DNA of 35,485 nucleotides from Rhodospirillales bacterium. GTDB taxonomy: Bacteria; Pseudomonadota; Alphaproteobacteria; ATCC43930; CGMCC-115725. Below, in pieces: positions 25,201 to 33,084 of the stretch. Location of the stretch: the NCBI GenBank assembly GCA_028288725.1, contig JAQGIC010000055.1, positions 1 to 35,485 on the forward strand. The letters are read 5' to 3'. The notes beneath the pieces are model-generated. The model saw nothing but the letters and a program-made list of their open reading frames with translations, was not told where the DNA came from and did no database searches. Made by a program: the position numbers and the translations under genes. Every line of letters starts with the position of its first letter. Position 1 is the stretch's first letter.

Positions 25201-26032
25201 CATCGACGACGACAAGCCGGCGCGGGCATCGGACCGGCAGGGGCCGCGTGTCCTGATCGCCGAGGATAACGCGATCAACCAGCAGATCGCGGCGACGATC
25301 CTGACCGATGCCGGCTATCGGGTCGATCTGGCCAATGATGGCCGCGAGGCGATCGAGGCCGTGGCTCGCCAGCCCTACGATCTCGTGCTGATGGACGTGC
25401 AGATGCCGTCGGTCGACGGGCTGCAGGCGGCGCGGGAAATCCGCAAGATGGCCGGGTCGGCCGGCCGGATCCCGATTGTGGCCTTGACTGCGAATGCCAT
25501 GCTGGGCGACCGCGAAGCCTGTCTTGCCGTCGGCATGAACGACTATGTCTCCAAGCCGTTCGAGCGTGTGGCACTGCTGGCGACATTGGCGCAATGGATC
25601 TCCCAAGGGGCGACCGTGTCGGACCAGGCGCCGGTGGCGGCATCGAATGCCCCGTCCGGCTGGCTCGATACCGGCCATCTCGATCGTCTGGCTGGGATGA
25701 TGCCGGTGGCGCGGTTCGCCGTCATCGTCGACAGCTATCTGGCGTCGATCGGTCCGCAGCTGGAGCAATTCGCCAGTCTGGCCGACGCCGGCGATTTTTC
25801 CGGGCTGGGGCGGGCATCTCACGTCTTCAAAGGTACCTCGGGCAATCTTGGAACCCGTGAGCTGCAGCGTCTGTCGACCGAGCTCGACGTCGCGGCCCGG
25901 GCGGCGGATGGGGCGGCCGTTCGGCTCCTCCTGTCCCAGTTCGCCGCCGCGGCCGGTCCCAGCGCCGACGCGCTCGGCGCCTATCTGGCCGTCCGGTCGG
26001 CTTCCGGCGTCAAACGCGGGGCGGGCGCGTGA
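22226..26032 (+). CDS. Hybrid sensor histidine kinase with two receivers and HPt domain
   Basis: A 1268-aa inner membrane sensor. Order: TM1 (~22-44), large periplasmic Cache-like sensor domain (~45-298), TM2 (~302-319), PAS (~332-445), second PAS-like region (~455-575), coiled coil, HisKA with phospho-accepting H626 in NMSHEIRTP, HATPase (N box near 735, DTGIGLD near 773, GGTGLGLSIS near 803), receiver 1 (D916 in LVDELMPGMDG), receiver 2 (D1057 in LMDVQMPSVDG) and HPt (H1199 in ASHVFKGTSGNLG). All phosphorelay residues are present, so a His-Asp-His-Asp relay can be completed. The final Asp may be on the overlapping downstream response regulator. The signal is unknown; Cache domains often bind small organic acids. 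Confidence 0.93.
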   Translation: MRMQGPRSWGVSRLAGSTAQASILLSAVLICVIFLAFDAAIALRARSVQQAEGVTSVHNLTLALSQHAERTLQTADLVLAGISQRIADDGVNPAFIEHLNEILASRVRQAPQIRELVLIGPNGHWQASSLPLTRTEIDNSDRDYFIHLRDSPDADTYVAGPVISRATGKLTIIMAHRVSAAADGHFLGVLLAAIDGDYFQSFYKNFDIGTEGTIELIRLDGVALIRHPFRADLVGRDAGRTTLGRELPKAPSGEYVNEGRYDRIRRFKAYRRLDVYPLVVVIGLSEREWMAAWRKDTIQQTAAVVIVDAAILLFAWFLYRQMKRRAVTEARFADWAEAATDWFWECDADNRITYMSEGFRRTGDDPAAVIGRDRVAYMKFSPELVPGATRDHIETIAARRPFRDFVYQLTVQSGKEVFISVSGKPHHDPKGRFLGYRGTGRDVTEEILATRARVREAEVLATTLMTIPDGLEVLDQAAQLLNANDRFYEILDLDREDVLSAEDPGARIRQIMAARGDFGAGDPERLAERHAARIRVTEPMVYEQQFKNGRWVEVRRNPMKDGLGSVVLVRDITERRAREIELERRRVQTERQAAELAAAAADLQTAREVAEAASRAKSDFLANMSHEIRTPMNGVIGMNNLLLSTSLTAEQRRFADAVQLSAEALLTVINDILDLSKLEAGKLELETIDFDLEKLVEDAVELMAPKAQAKAVELVALVDANAGRTFQGDPTRLRQILLNLLSNAVKFTAQGFVSVEARGAAGAQNRVRIEVSDTGIGLDKQAKARLFEKFAQGDGTIARRFGGTGLGLSISKQLVELMGGAIGVEDRPGGGARFWIELPLEPARGPVRLRPKPVQTDLNGRHFLIVDDLEVNRLILARQLAGCGAAVVEVADGAAALAALTAAQAVGRPFDLALVDELMPGMDGAELADRIRRDAALSQPSLVLISSVGTPLKADRATAAGFDAFLTKPIRHQMLVETIGSLLAPRPGAADIIDDDKPARASDRQGPRVLIAEDNAINQQIAATILTDAGYRVDLANDGREAIEAVARQPYDLVLMDVQMPSVDGLQAAREIRKMAGSAGRIPIVALTANAMLGDREACLAVGMNDYVSKPFERVALLATLAQWISQGATVSDQAPVAASNAPSGWLDTGHLDRLAGMMPVARFAVIVDSYLASIGPQLEQFASLADAGDFSGLGRASHVFKGTSGNLGTRELQRLSTELDVAARAADGAAVRLLLSQFAAAAGPSADALGAYLAVRSASGVKRGAGA

Positions 26033-26427
26033 GCCGCCAAGCGCCCGATCGGCGCCACAAGATCATCATGGCGATCGACGATCAGTCGGAAACGCTGCTG
26101 TTGATCCAGAGCTTCGTCGAAGCGGCCGGCTTCAGCTTCGTCGGCGCCATGCGGGCCCGGGAGGCGATGACGCTCTGCGACCGCATGCTGCCGCGGCTGA
26201 TCCTGCTCGATATCGAGATGCCGAACATAGACGGCTTTGAAACCTGCAGGCTCATGCGGGCGAACCCGACGTTGCGCACGGTGCCGATCGTCTTTCTGAC
26301 GGCACGCAAGACCGCCCCTGACGTGACGAACGGGCTCGCCGCCGGCGGCAATGATTTCATCGTCAAGCCGTTCGATCCCGACAAGCTGATCGAACGGATC
26401 GAATATTGGGCCGCACGCAAGGTTTAG
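26029..26427 (+). CDS. Single-domain response regulator (CheY-like)
   Basis: A 132-aa receiver-only protein. The acidic pair is D17-D18, the phosphoacceptor is D61 in LILLDIEMPNIDG, then T in FLTAR and K in IVKPFD. There is no output domain, so it acts by protein contacts or as a relay partner. Its GTG start overlaps the kinase stop (GTGA), which implies coupled translation and a shared pathway with the hybrid kinase. The stop overlaps that of the convergent CinA gene by 4 nt. Confidence 0.9.
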   Translation: MSRQAPDRRHKIIMAIDDQSETLLLIQSFVEAAGFSFVGAMRAREAMTLCDRMLPRLILLDIEMPNIDGFETCRLMRANPTLRTVPIVFLTARKTAPDVTNGLAAGGNDFIVKPFDPDKLIERIEYWAARKV

Positions 26428-26903
26428 CCCAACGCCGTTTCCAGCAGTTCCAGCGCCGCCGCCGCGAAAGCGCGCATGTTGGCGGCGCGGTCGGGCGAGC
26501 CGGTCTCGATCGTGCGGACCCGTTCGACCGGGCCGTCGAGCCCCAGGCAGGCATGACCGGCGGCGTCGCCGTAGCGATTGCCGGTCGGGCCGGTGGCCCC
26601 CGTCTCCGACAGGCCCCAGCTGGCGGCGAACTTCGTCCGCACGGTGCGCGCCAGCAGCGCCGCATAGGGCTCCGATGACGGGCGCATGCCGGAGAGGTCG
26701 TCCGGCGTGATGCCGAGCAGCGCCTGGCGCGCGGCGCCGGTATAGACGACGGCACCGCCGAGGAAATAGGCCGACGCGCCCGGCACCGCCAGCAGGGCCG
26801 CCGAGATCAAGCCGCCGGCCGAGGATTCCGAGATCGCGACGGTCTCGCCGCGGGCGATCAAACGTCGGGCGACGCGGGCGGCAACGCTGTCCAGATCGAC
26901 CAT
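26424..26903 (-). CDS. CinA C-terminal-type amidohydrolase (PncC-like)
   Basis: A 159-aa stand-alone CinA C-terminal domain. Family members hydrolyse nicotinamide mononucleotide to nicotinic acid mononucleotide in NAD salvage. Seen here: AISESSAGGLISAAL (residues 23-37), FLGGAVVYT (47-55), and GLSETGATGPTGNRYGD. The usual ESCTGG is ESSAGG, so this is a divergent subgroup and the exact activity is less sure. AAGGAG lies 5 nt before the ATG on the minus strand. It is divergent from the dapA leader. Confidence 0.82.
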   Translation of the reverse strand: MVDLDSVAARVARRLIARGETVAISESSAGGLISAALLAVPGASAYFLGGAVVYTGAARQALLGITPDDLSGMRPSSEPYAALLARTVRTKFAASWGLSETGATGPTGNRYGDAAGHACLGLDGPVERVRTIETGSPDRAANMRAFAAAALELLETALG

Positions 26904-27018
26904 GATGCTCCTTATGTCTGCTTGCCGGCGGCGTGGGCATGGTTGCCGCCCATGCTCATGCTATACCAGCGCCGGCTTGACAGAACCGGTTCCGGCACAT
27001 CACCATCGCCCTATGGTT

Positions 27019-27143
27019 ATCCTGTGCCGCAAAATCGCGACGTCGAAAAAATGCTCCTTCCAAGGGGCCGACGGACTTCGCCTGCGGTAGGCCGCAGTGT
27101 CATAGGATCGATCAGGACCCCGCCGGTTTCGACGGGGTTTTTT
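27019..27143 (+). ncRNA. Candidate structured leader RNA or sRNA with terminator, upstream of dapA
   Basis: Hand folding gives a compact three-stem arrangement. P1 is ATCCTGTG (27019-27026) with CATAGGAT (27101-27108). P2 is GCGA+CGTCG (27037-27045) with CGACG+TCGC (27069-27073, 27078-27081), capped by GCTCC-TTCCAA-GGGGC. P3 is CTGCGG-TAGG-CCGCAG (27082-27097). A terminator follows at 27117-27143. The 5' arm of P1 can instead pair with CAGGACC (27113-27119), which overlaps the terminator arm, so a switch is conceivable. It matches no riboswitch class I recognise. TTGACA at 26977-26982 is a possible -35, but no good -10 follows. Confidence 0.45.
27117..27143 (+). terminator. Intrinsic terminator 47 nt before dapA
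   Basis: ACCCCG-c-CG, loop GTTT, CG-a-CGGGGT, followed by six T (27138-27143). It lies in the dapA leader and downstream of no plus-strand gene, since the upstream gene is on the minus strand. It therefore must end a small RNA or attenuate the dapA transcript. Confidence 0.75.
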
Positions 27144-27190
27144 CACGTGGGCTCCCGTCTCCGGCTTTTTCGAGGAGAGGGAACCAGGAC

Positions 27191-28102
27191 ATGCAGACCA
27201 CTCAATCGACACCGCGAGGCCTTTGGCTGCCGCTCATAACGCCGTTCCGGGACGGCCGGCTCGATGAAGTCTCGCTGAGACGCCTGCTGGGCTTTTACGC
27301 GGGTGAGCCTATCGACGGCGTGATTCTGGCCGCGACGACGGGCGAAGGCCTTACGCTGGATGATGAGGAGGTCGAGCGCCTCGTGGCGATATCGGCCAAC
27401 GAGTTCGAGCGGATCGGGCGGCGGCTGCCGCTCTATCTCGGCCGCTCAGGCAGCGATACCCGCCAGCTCGTAAAGGCTTTGGGACGGACTGCGTCCTGGC
27501 CGATCGACGGGTATCTGATCGCCTGCCCCTATTACACGCGGCCGTCGCAAGACGGCCTGTTTCATCATTTCTCGGCCCTGGCGGACAATACGGGCCGGCC
27601 CATTCTGATCTACAACATCCCCTATCGGACCGGGGTCAATCTGGGCAACGAGACGATGTTGCGGTTGGCCGAGCGGGCGAACATCGTCGGTGTCAAGGAT
27701 TGCTCGGCGGAGCCGATGCAGTCCTTCGATCTGCTGCGCCGCCGGCCGTCCGGCTTCTCAGTCCTGACCGGCGAAGACGCCCTGTTCTATGGCGCACTGA
27801 CCCAGGGTGCCGACGGCGGCATTCTCGCTTCGGCCCATGTTGAGACCCGGGCCTTCGCCGAGATCCGTACTCGGCTGCTCGGCGGCGATCAGGCGGGGGC
27901 ACTGGCCGATTGGTACAATCTTGCCGATCTGCCACGGCTGCTCTTTGCCGAACCGAGCCCGGCGCCCCTCAAATACTGGTTGTGGCGTGCCGGGCTGATA
28001 GACAGCCCGGAGGTGCGTCTGCCGATGATGCCGGTCAGCGAAGCGCTCGCGGGCCGGATCGATCGGGAGATCGCGCGGGCGAGGCACCCGATTTGGGTTT
28101 AG
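27191..28102 (+). CDS. dapA: Dihydrodipicolinate synthase family protein (DapA)
   Basis: A 303-aa class I aldolase-fold enzyme. Expected role: condensation of pyruvate with aspartate semialdehyde in lysine/diaminopimelate synthesis. Visible residues: TTGE at 49-52, Y114/Y115 in CPYYTRP, Y141 in [10 protein letters not shown]146 (the carboxylate-binding arginine of DapA), and the Schiff-base lysine K169 in VGVKDCS. The C-terminus (LRxPMxP-like [10 protein letters not shown]) also fits DapA. A paralogue with another aldehyde substrate cannot be excluded, since the usual alphaproteobacterial neighbour smpB is absent. AGGAGAGG is ~10 nt upstream. Its leader holds a terminator and a candidate RNA switch. 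Its stop overlaps that of convergent lipB. Confidence 0.85.
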   Translation: MQTTQSTPRGLWLPLITPFRDGRLDEVSLRRLLGFYAGEPIDGVILAATTGEGLTLDDEEVERLVAISANEFERIGRRLPLYLGRSGSDTRQLVKALGRTASWPIDGYLIACPYYTRPSQDGLFHHFSALADNTGRPILIYNIPYRTGVNLGNETMLRLAERANIVGVKDCSAEPMQSFDLLRRRPSGFSVLTGEDALFYGALTQGADGGILASAHVETRAFAEIRTRLLGGDQAGALADWYNLADLPRLLFAEPSPAPLKYWLWRAGLIDSPEVRLPMMPVSEALAGRIDREIARARHPIWV

Positions 28103-28731
28103 GTCGCCCCGAACACTTCCCCGAACGCGGCTCGCATCGCCGCGTCGACCTCGGGCATCGAGACAAAAATCCCCTGCGCCGCCAGCGAGGTCACACCATG
28201 CTGGCGGATGCCGCAGGGGATGATGCCGTCGAAATTCTTCAAATCCGGCTCGACGTTCAGCGACACGCCGTGGAACGTCACCCAATGGCGCACGCGCACG
28301 CCGATGGCGGCGATCTTGTTTTCGCTGCCGTCGCGTTCGGCGACCCAGATGCCGACGCGGCCCTCGCGCCGCTCGCCCTTGACCTGAAAGCGGGCGAGGG
28401 TGCGGATCAGCCACTCCTCCAGGTCATGGACATAGCGCCGGATGTCGCCGCCATGGTGCTTCAGGTCGAGCATGACATAGCCTACGCGCTGACCCGGTCC
28501 GTGATAGGTGAATTGCCCGCCGCGGCCGGTGCGATAGACCGGCAATCCGGCGGCATCGATCAGGTCCTCGTCCTTGGCGCTGGTGCCGGCGGTATAGAGC
28601 GGCGGGTGTTCCAGCAGCCAGACCTGCTCGGGCGCCGTGCCGTCGTGAATGGCGGCGACACGTGTCTCCATCTCCCGGCTCGCGGTTTCGTAATCGATCA
28701 GACCGTCGCTGATCCGCCATTCCATGCTCAT
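28099..28731 (-). CDS. lipB: Octanoyltransferase LipB
   Basis: A 210-aa enzyme that moves octanoyl groups from acyl carrier protein to lipoyl domains, the first step of lipoate synthesis. The motif [19 protein letters not shown] spans 70-88. The catalytic pair is K139 (ENKIAAIGV) and C173 (IIPCGI), with the typical FHGVSLNV between. The length matches the family. ATGs at 28731 and 28725 are both possible starts. It is convergent with dapA (4-nt overlap). Confidence 0.95.
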   Translation of the reverse strand: MSMEWRISDGLIDYETASREMETRVAAIHDGTAPEQVWLLEHPPLYTAGTSAKDEDLIDAAGLPVYRTGRGGQFTYHGPGQRVGYVMLDLKHHGGDIRRYVHDLEEWLIRTLARFQVKGERREGRVGIWVAERDGSENKIAAIGVRVRHWVTFHGVSLNVEPDLKNFDGIIPCGIRQHGVTSLAAQGIFVSMPEVDAAMRAAFGEVFGAT

Positions 28732-28909
28732 CGTCCGAAAACCGCCCGTCCGCCCGAACCTGTCAATCGGCGCCGTGCTTTCCAGGCCCGCAGGGCTGAT
28801 CTGTCACGCCGCTCGAAACCATCGCTTGATATGGTAATCCCGATTTGCTATCCACCCCGAACCTCAACGGACCACCCATGCTTCGGGCGGTAAGTTATCT
28901 ATGCGACGT

Positions 28910-28996
28910 GCGGTCGTGGCGGAATTGGTAGACGCGCAGCGTTGAGGTCGCTGTGGGGGAAACTCTGTGGAAGTTCGAGTCTTCTCGACCGCACCA
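28910..28996 (+). tRNA. tRNA-Leu (anticodon GAG)
   Basis: An 87-nt class II tRNA with encoded CCA. The acceptor stem GCGGTCG (28910-28916) pairs with CGACCGC (28986-28992), the discriminator is A, and CCA is at 28994-28996. The anticodon stem CAGCG/CGCTG encloses loop TTGAGGT with GAG at 28944-28946. A long variable arm and the T-loop TTCGAGT are present. It reads CUC and CUU codons. Confidence 0.96.
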
Positions 28997-29105
28997 TCTC
29001 TTCATGAGAAAAATCTGATCTGATCCGCGTGACGTGCCCCTTGTGCACGGGCACGCGCTTCGGCTTACCTGTCTTCCGTCAGTGTCTGGGGGGAAGAAAA
29101 AGCCG

Positions 29106-31412
29106 ATGGCTGAAGATCTGCGCGAGGCCGCTCTCGATTATCATCGCTATCCGACGCCGGGAAAGATCGGGGTCCACGCGACCAAGCCGCTCTCGACCCA
29201 GCGCGATCTGGCGTTGGCCTATTCGCCAGGCGTAGCCGAAGCCTGCATGCTGATCGTGCGCGACCCCGCCGAAGTCGCCAACATGACGTCGCGCGCCAAT
29301 CTCGTGGGTGTCATCACCAACGGCACCGCCGTGCTGGGCCTGGGCAATATCGGCCCGCTGGCGTCCAAGCCGGTGATGGAGGGCAAGGGCGTCCTGTTCA
29401 AGAAATTCGCCGGCATCGACGTGTTCGACATCGAGGTCGATGCGCTCGACCCGGACCTGTTCGTCAATGTCGTGGCGGCGCTGGAGCCGACCTTCGGCGG
29501 CATCAACCTGGAAGACATCAAGGCGCCCGAGTGCTTCGAGATCGAGGCCCGCTTGCGCGCCCGCATGAAGATCCCGGTGTTCCACGACGATCAGCACGGC
29601 ACGGCGATCATCGTCGCCGCCGCGATCCGCAACGCGCTCCGTCTGCGCGGCAAGAAGCTCGAGGATATCAAGCTGGTGGCGTCCGGCGCCGGTGCGGCCG
29701 CACTCGCCTGCCTCGACCTGCTGGTCGACATGGGGCTCAGGGTCGAGAATGTCTGGGTCACCGACCGGTTCGGTGTGGTCTGGAAGGGCCGCAAGGAGGA
29801 GATGGACCCGCGCAAGGACCGCTATGCCAAGGATACCAACGCGCGCACGCTGGCCGACGTCATCGGCGGCTCCGACGTGTTCCTGGGGCTATCGGCGCCG
29901 AACGTGCTGAAGCCGGAGCTGCTGGCCCAGATGGAGGCGGGCCCGATCATCATGGCGCTGGCCAACCCGACTCCGGAAATCTCGCCGGAGGAGGCGCGCG
30001 CGGTCCGCCCCGACGCGATCATCTGCACCGGCCGGTCGGACTATCCGAACCAGGTCAACAACGTGCTCTGCTTCCCCTACATCTTTCGCGGCGCGCTCGA
30101 CGTCGGCGCCACCACGATCAATGAGGCGATGAAGATCGCCTGCGTCGAGGCGCTGGCCGATCTCGCCATGGCCGAGCCGTCGGACGTGGTCGCCGCCGCC
30201 TATGGCGACCAGACGCTCACCTTCGGCCCGGAATATCTGATTCCGAAGCCGTTCGACCCGCGCCTCATCACCACGCTCGCCCCCGCCGTCGCCAAGGCGG
30301 CGATGGACAGCGGCGTCGCGACCCGGCCGATCACCGATTTCGACGCCTATCGCCAGCGGCTGGAACAGTTCGTGTTCCGCTCGGGCCTGGTCATGAAGCC
30401 GGTGTTCGAGCGCGCCAAGCAGGACCCTCGCCGCCTGGCCTTCGCCGAGGGCGAGGACGAGCGCGTGCTGCGCGCGGTGCAGACCGTGCTGGACGAAGGC
30501 ATCGCCAAGCCGATCGTGATCGGCCGGCGCGACGTCGTGGAAAAGCGCCTGGAGCGCCTGGGCCTGCACATCAAGATCGACCGGGATTTCGAGCTGTGCG
30601 ATCCGCAGGACGACCCGCGCTTCCATAGCTATTGGACCCAGTATCACGCGCTGATGGAGCGCAAGGGCGTCTCGCCCGACTTCGCGCGTCATATCGTGCG
30701 CACGCGCAATACGGTGATCGCGGCGCTGATGGTCGAGCGCGGCGAGGCCGATGCGATGATCTGCGGCGCGGTCGGCGAGTTCCACCGCCATCTGCATCAT
30801 GTCGTCGATATCGTCGGGTTGCAGCCGGGCGTCGAGCGGCCGTTCGCGCTCTCGGTGCTGATCCTGCCGACGGGCACGTTCTTCCTGGCCGACACGTTCG
30901 TCGCCGACGATCCCTGCGCCGAACATCTGGCCTGGATCACGGTCCATGCCGCCGCGACGGTCAGGCATTTCGGCTTCGAGCCCAAGGTGGCGCTCTTGTC
31001 GCACGCCAGCTTCGGCAGCTCGAACGCGCCGTCGGCCCAGAAGATGCGCAAGGCGCTCGAACTGATCCGCGAGCAGGCGCCGGAACTCGAGGTCGAGGGC
31101 GAGATGCAGGCCGATCTCGCCTTCTCGGTCGAGCATCGCACCCGTGTGTTTCCGAACTCGAGACTGTCCGGCCAGGCCAACCTGCTGATCATGCCGACGC
31201 TCGATGCCGCCAACATCGCCTTCAACCTGCTGAAGGCGCTGGGCGACGGCCTGGCGATCGGCCCGGCATTGCTGGGCGTACGCAAGCCCGCCCATATCGT
31301 GACGCCATCGACCACGGTGCGCGGCCTCGTCAACATGAGCGCCATCGCCGTCTATGACGCCCAGGTCACCATCGCCATGGCGGCGGAAGCCGCCGCGGCA
31401 GCGGAGGTATGA
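29106..31412 (+). CDS. maeB: NADP-type malic enzyme with C-terminal phosphotransacetylase-like domain
   Basis: A 768-aa MaeB-type enzyme that decarboxylates malate to pyruvate, making NADPH. The malic enzyme half (about residues 1-425) shows [11 protein letters not shown], the [13 protein letters not shown] segment, the metal site [10 protein letters not shown], the nucleotide fold [13 protein letters not shown] and LANPTPEI. The second half (~435-768) is a phosphate acetyltransferase-like domain ([14 protein letters not shown] ... [11 protein letters not shown]), which is regulatory and catalytically silent in known MaeB proteins. The start at 29106 is chosen because a G-rich ribosome site (GGGGGAAG) lies ~10 nt upstream; an upstream in-frame ATG at 29034 adds 24 unrelated residues. 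The stop overlaps the next start. Confidence 0.94.
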   Translation: MAEDLREAALDYHRYPTPGKIGVHATKPLSTQRDLALAYSPGVAEACMLIVRDPAEVANMTSRANLVGVITNGTAVLGLGNIGPLASKPVMEGKGVLFKKFAGIDVFDIEVDALDPDLFVNVVAALEPTFGGINLEDIKAPECFEIEARLRARMKIPVFHDDQHGTAIIVAAAIRNALRLRGKKLEDIKLVASGAGAAALACLDLLVDMGLRVENVWVTDRFGVVWKGRKEEMDPRKDRYAKDTNARTLADVIGGSDVFLGLSAPNVLKPELLAQMEAGPIIMALANPTPEISPEEARAVRPDAIICTGRSDYPNQVNNVLCFPYIFRGALDVGATTINEAMKIACVEALADLAMAEPSDVVAAAYGDQTLTFGPEYLIPKPFDPRLITTLAPAVAKAAMDSGVATRPITDFDAYRQRLEQFVFRSGLVMKPVFERAKQDPRRLAFAEGEDERVLRAVQTVLDEGIAKPIVIGRRDVVEKRLERLGLHIKIDRDFELCDPQDDPRFHSYWTQYHALMERKGVSPDFARHIVRTRNTVIAALMVERGEADAMICGAVGEFHRHLHHVVDIVGLQPGVERPFALSVLILPTGTFFLADTFVADDPCAEHLAWITVHAAATVRHFGFEPKVALLSHASFGSSNAPSAQKMRKALELIREQAPELEVEGEMQADLAFSVEHRTRVFPNSRLSGQANLLIMPTLDAANIAFNLLKALGDGLAIGPALLGVRKPAHIVTPSTTVRGLVNMSAIAVYDAQVTIAMAAEAAAAAEV

Positions 31413-31942
31413 GCATGCTCCGACGGCATTTCATCTGGGCCGCAGCCGCCCTCGTCTTAGCACTCACCGGCAGCGCGCAGGCGGCGAAGCCGCTGCCGGC
31501 GGAGCTTCAGCCGGCCGGCTACAAGCTGGTGCTGACCGCCAAGGCCAAGGGCGTGCAGATCTACAAGAGCGTCGCCGACACGGACGGCCATTTCAAATGG
31601 ATGTTCGAGGCGCCGCTGGCCCAGCTGACCGACGCGCACGGCAAGCTCGCGCTCTATCACTATGCCGGCCCGTCCTGGGAGGCGCCGGACGGCAGCAAGA
31701 TCGCGCGCGATCCGGCCAGCCCGGTAACTCAGGTGCCGGCGGCCCATCCGGCGACCGATGTGCCTTGGCTGCTGGTCAAGGTCATCGCCGATCCGGCGCC
31801 CGGCGTCCTGGCCCAGGTCGGCTTCGTCCAGCGGCTCGATACCCATGGCGGCCAGGCACCGGCGGCGGCTCCGAGGCGGGCGGATACCCGAGTCGGCGTG
31901 CCCTATACGGCGACGTACAAGTTCTTCGCCAAAGCGCCCTGA
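31409..31942 (+). CDS. Secreted DUF3455 protein
   Basis: A 177-aa exported protein. A signal peptide spans residues 1-25 (RRHFIWAAAALVLALTGSAQA). The mature part fits DUF3455: LVLTAKAKGVQIYKS, WMFEAPLAQLTD, GPSWEAPDGSKI, DVPWLLVKV, and a final TATYKFF. The function is unknown. The ATG at 31409 overlaps the maeB stop (ATGA); a second ATG at 31415 in the same frame is equally good. A perfect hairpin follows 25 nt after the stop. Confidence 0.8.
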   Translation: MSMLRRHFIWAAAALVLALTGSAQAAKPLPAELQPAGYKLVLTAKAKGVQIYKSVADTDGHFKWMFEAPLAQLTDAHGKLALYHYAGPSWEAPDGSKIARDPASPVTQVPAAHPATDVPWLLVKVIADPAPGVLAQVGFVQRLDTHGGQAPAAAPRRADTRVGVPYTATYKFFAKAP

Positions 31943-31967
31943 GCCTCGCGAGAGCGGCATGAAGATT

Positions 31968-31989
31968 GGGCCCGCCTGTCGGCGGGCCC
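31968..31989. terminator. Perfect 9-bp hairpin between convergent genes
   Basis: GGGCCCGCC-TGTC-GGCGGGCCC lies between the DUF3455 gene (plus) and the aldo/keto reductase gene (minus), 8 nt beyond the latter's stop. It would fold on both strands. T tracts are short (AATCTT on the minus side). Confidence 0.7.
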
Positions 31990-31997
31990 GAAGCAAG

Positions 31998-33023
31998 CTA
32001 AACCATCGGCCGGTTCAGCATCGGGAAGCCCTTCTGGTGCCAGGTCGGGTAGGACGGCTTGGCATCGCTCGCCGCGTCCAGCTTGGCGACCTGGTCTGGG
32101 GTGAGGCTCCAGCCGACCGCGCCGATGTTCTGGACCAGCTGTTCCTCGTTACGCGCGCCGATGATCACGCTCGACACGCTCGGGCGCTGCAGCAGCCAGT
32201 TGAGGGCGACCTGCGGGATCGACTTGCCGACTTCCTCCGACACTTCTTCCAGCGCGTCGACGATCGCGAACAGCCGCTCCTCCGGATAGGCGGGGCCGGT
32301 GCCGGCGATCTCATGGGCGCGGCTGCCGGGCTGGGCCGGCTGGCCGCGGCGGATCTTGCCGGTCAACTTGCCCCAGCCGAGCGGGCTCCAGACCACGGCG
32401 CCGACGCCCTGGTCGAGCGCCAGCGGCATCAGCTCCCATTCATAGTCGCGGTTCAGCAGCGAATAATACGCCTGGTGCGCGACATAGCGCGGATAGCCGT
32501 AGCGGTCGGATGTCGCCAGCGACTTCATCATGTGCCAGCCGGCGAAATTCGAGCCGCCGATATAGCGCACCTTGCCGGACCGCACGATCTGATCGAGCGT
32601 CGACAGCGTCTCCTCGACCGGGGTGTAATTGTCCTGGCCGTGCAGTTGCAGCAGATCGATATGGTCGGTGCCGAGCCGCTTCAATGCCTTATCGACCGCC
32701 TCGATCAGATGAAAGCGCGACGAGCCATAGTCGTTCGGGCCTTGGCCGATCGGAAAGGTCGCCTTGGTCGAGATCAGCAGCCGGTCGCGCTTGCCTTTGA
32801 TCGCGGCGCCCAGGATTTCCTCGGCCGCGCCATTGGAATAGACGTCGGCGCTGTCGAACAGCGTCACGCCATGGTCGAGACAGACATCGATCAGCCGGTC
32901 GGCGGCGGCGACGTCGGTCGACCCCCAGGCCTTGAAGAAATCGGTCGTGCCGCCGAAGGTTGCGGTGCCGAAGGCGAGGGCGGGCACACGGAAGCCCGAG
33001 GCCCCGAGCTGGCGATATTCCAT
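31998..33023 (-). CDS. Aldo/keto reductase
   Basis: A 341-aa NADPH-dependent oxidoreductase with a TIM-barrel fold. The catalytic tetrad is D57 and Y62 (LFDSADVYSNG), K87 (ISTKATF) and H128 (LLQLHGQ). The cofactor region WSPLGWGKLTGKIRRG and the C-terminal IIGARNEEQLVQNIGA are typical. The substrate is unknown; the sequence resembles the YghZ/Tas-like large AKRs. The start at 33023 has GGAGAGA ~8 nt upstream. A longer open frame extends into the upstream gene and is rejected. It lies 61 nt after the epimerase-like gene on the same strand, probably in one operon. Confidence 0.92.
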   Translation of the reverse strand: MEYRQLGASGFRVPALAFGTATFGGTTDFFKAWGSTDVAAADRLIDVCLDHGVTLFDSADVYSNGAAEEILGAAIKGKRDRLLISTKATFPIGQGPNDYGSSRFHLIEAVDKALKRLGTDHIDLLQLHGQDNYTPVEETLSTLDQIVRSGKVRYIGGSNFAGWHMMKSLATSDRYGYPRYVAHQAYYSLLNRDYEWELMPLALDQGVGAVVWSPLGWGKLTGKIRRGQPAQPGSRAHEIAGTGPAYPEERLFAIVDALEEVSEEVGKSIPQVALNWLLQRPSVSSVIIGARNEEQLVQNIGAVGWSLTPDQVAKLDAASDAKPSYPTWHQKGFPMLNRPMV

Positions 33024-33084
33024 GGTGGTATCTCTCCGGTGAGTGGGATTAGGTATGAGTAATTGAGGGCGCCGGTCGGCTTTC

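Noticed and set aside
22259-25822. A minus-strand open frame of nearly 1200 codons opposite the hybrid kinase
   Set aside because: It has no recognisable domain, and the plus-strand kinase domains are complete. GC-driven shadow frame.
27040-27110. Possible 6S RNA or small SRP RNA in the cinA-dapA gap (GGAAGGAGC on the minus strand)
   Set aside because: The conserved SRP loop sequence around GGAAG is not matched, and the fold is a multi-stem junction rather than the single long bulged hairpin of 6S or SRP RNA.
27125-27137. GGTTTCGACGGGG resembles the conserved 5' region of tmRNA, raising the idea of a permuted tmRNA near dapA
   Set aside because: The sequence just upstream does not form a tmRNA acceptor 5' strand, six T follow directly, no tag reading frame is present downstream, and no T-arm piece with CCA is found upstream. 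It is explained as a terminator stem-loop.
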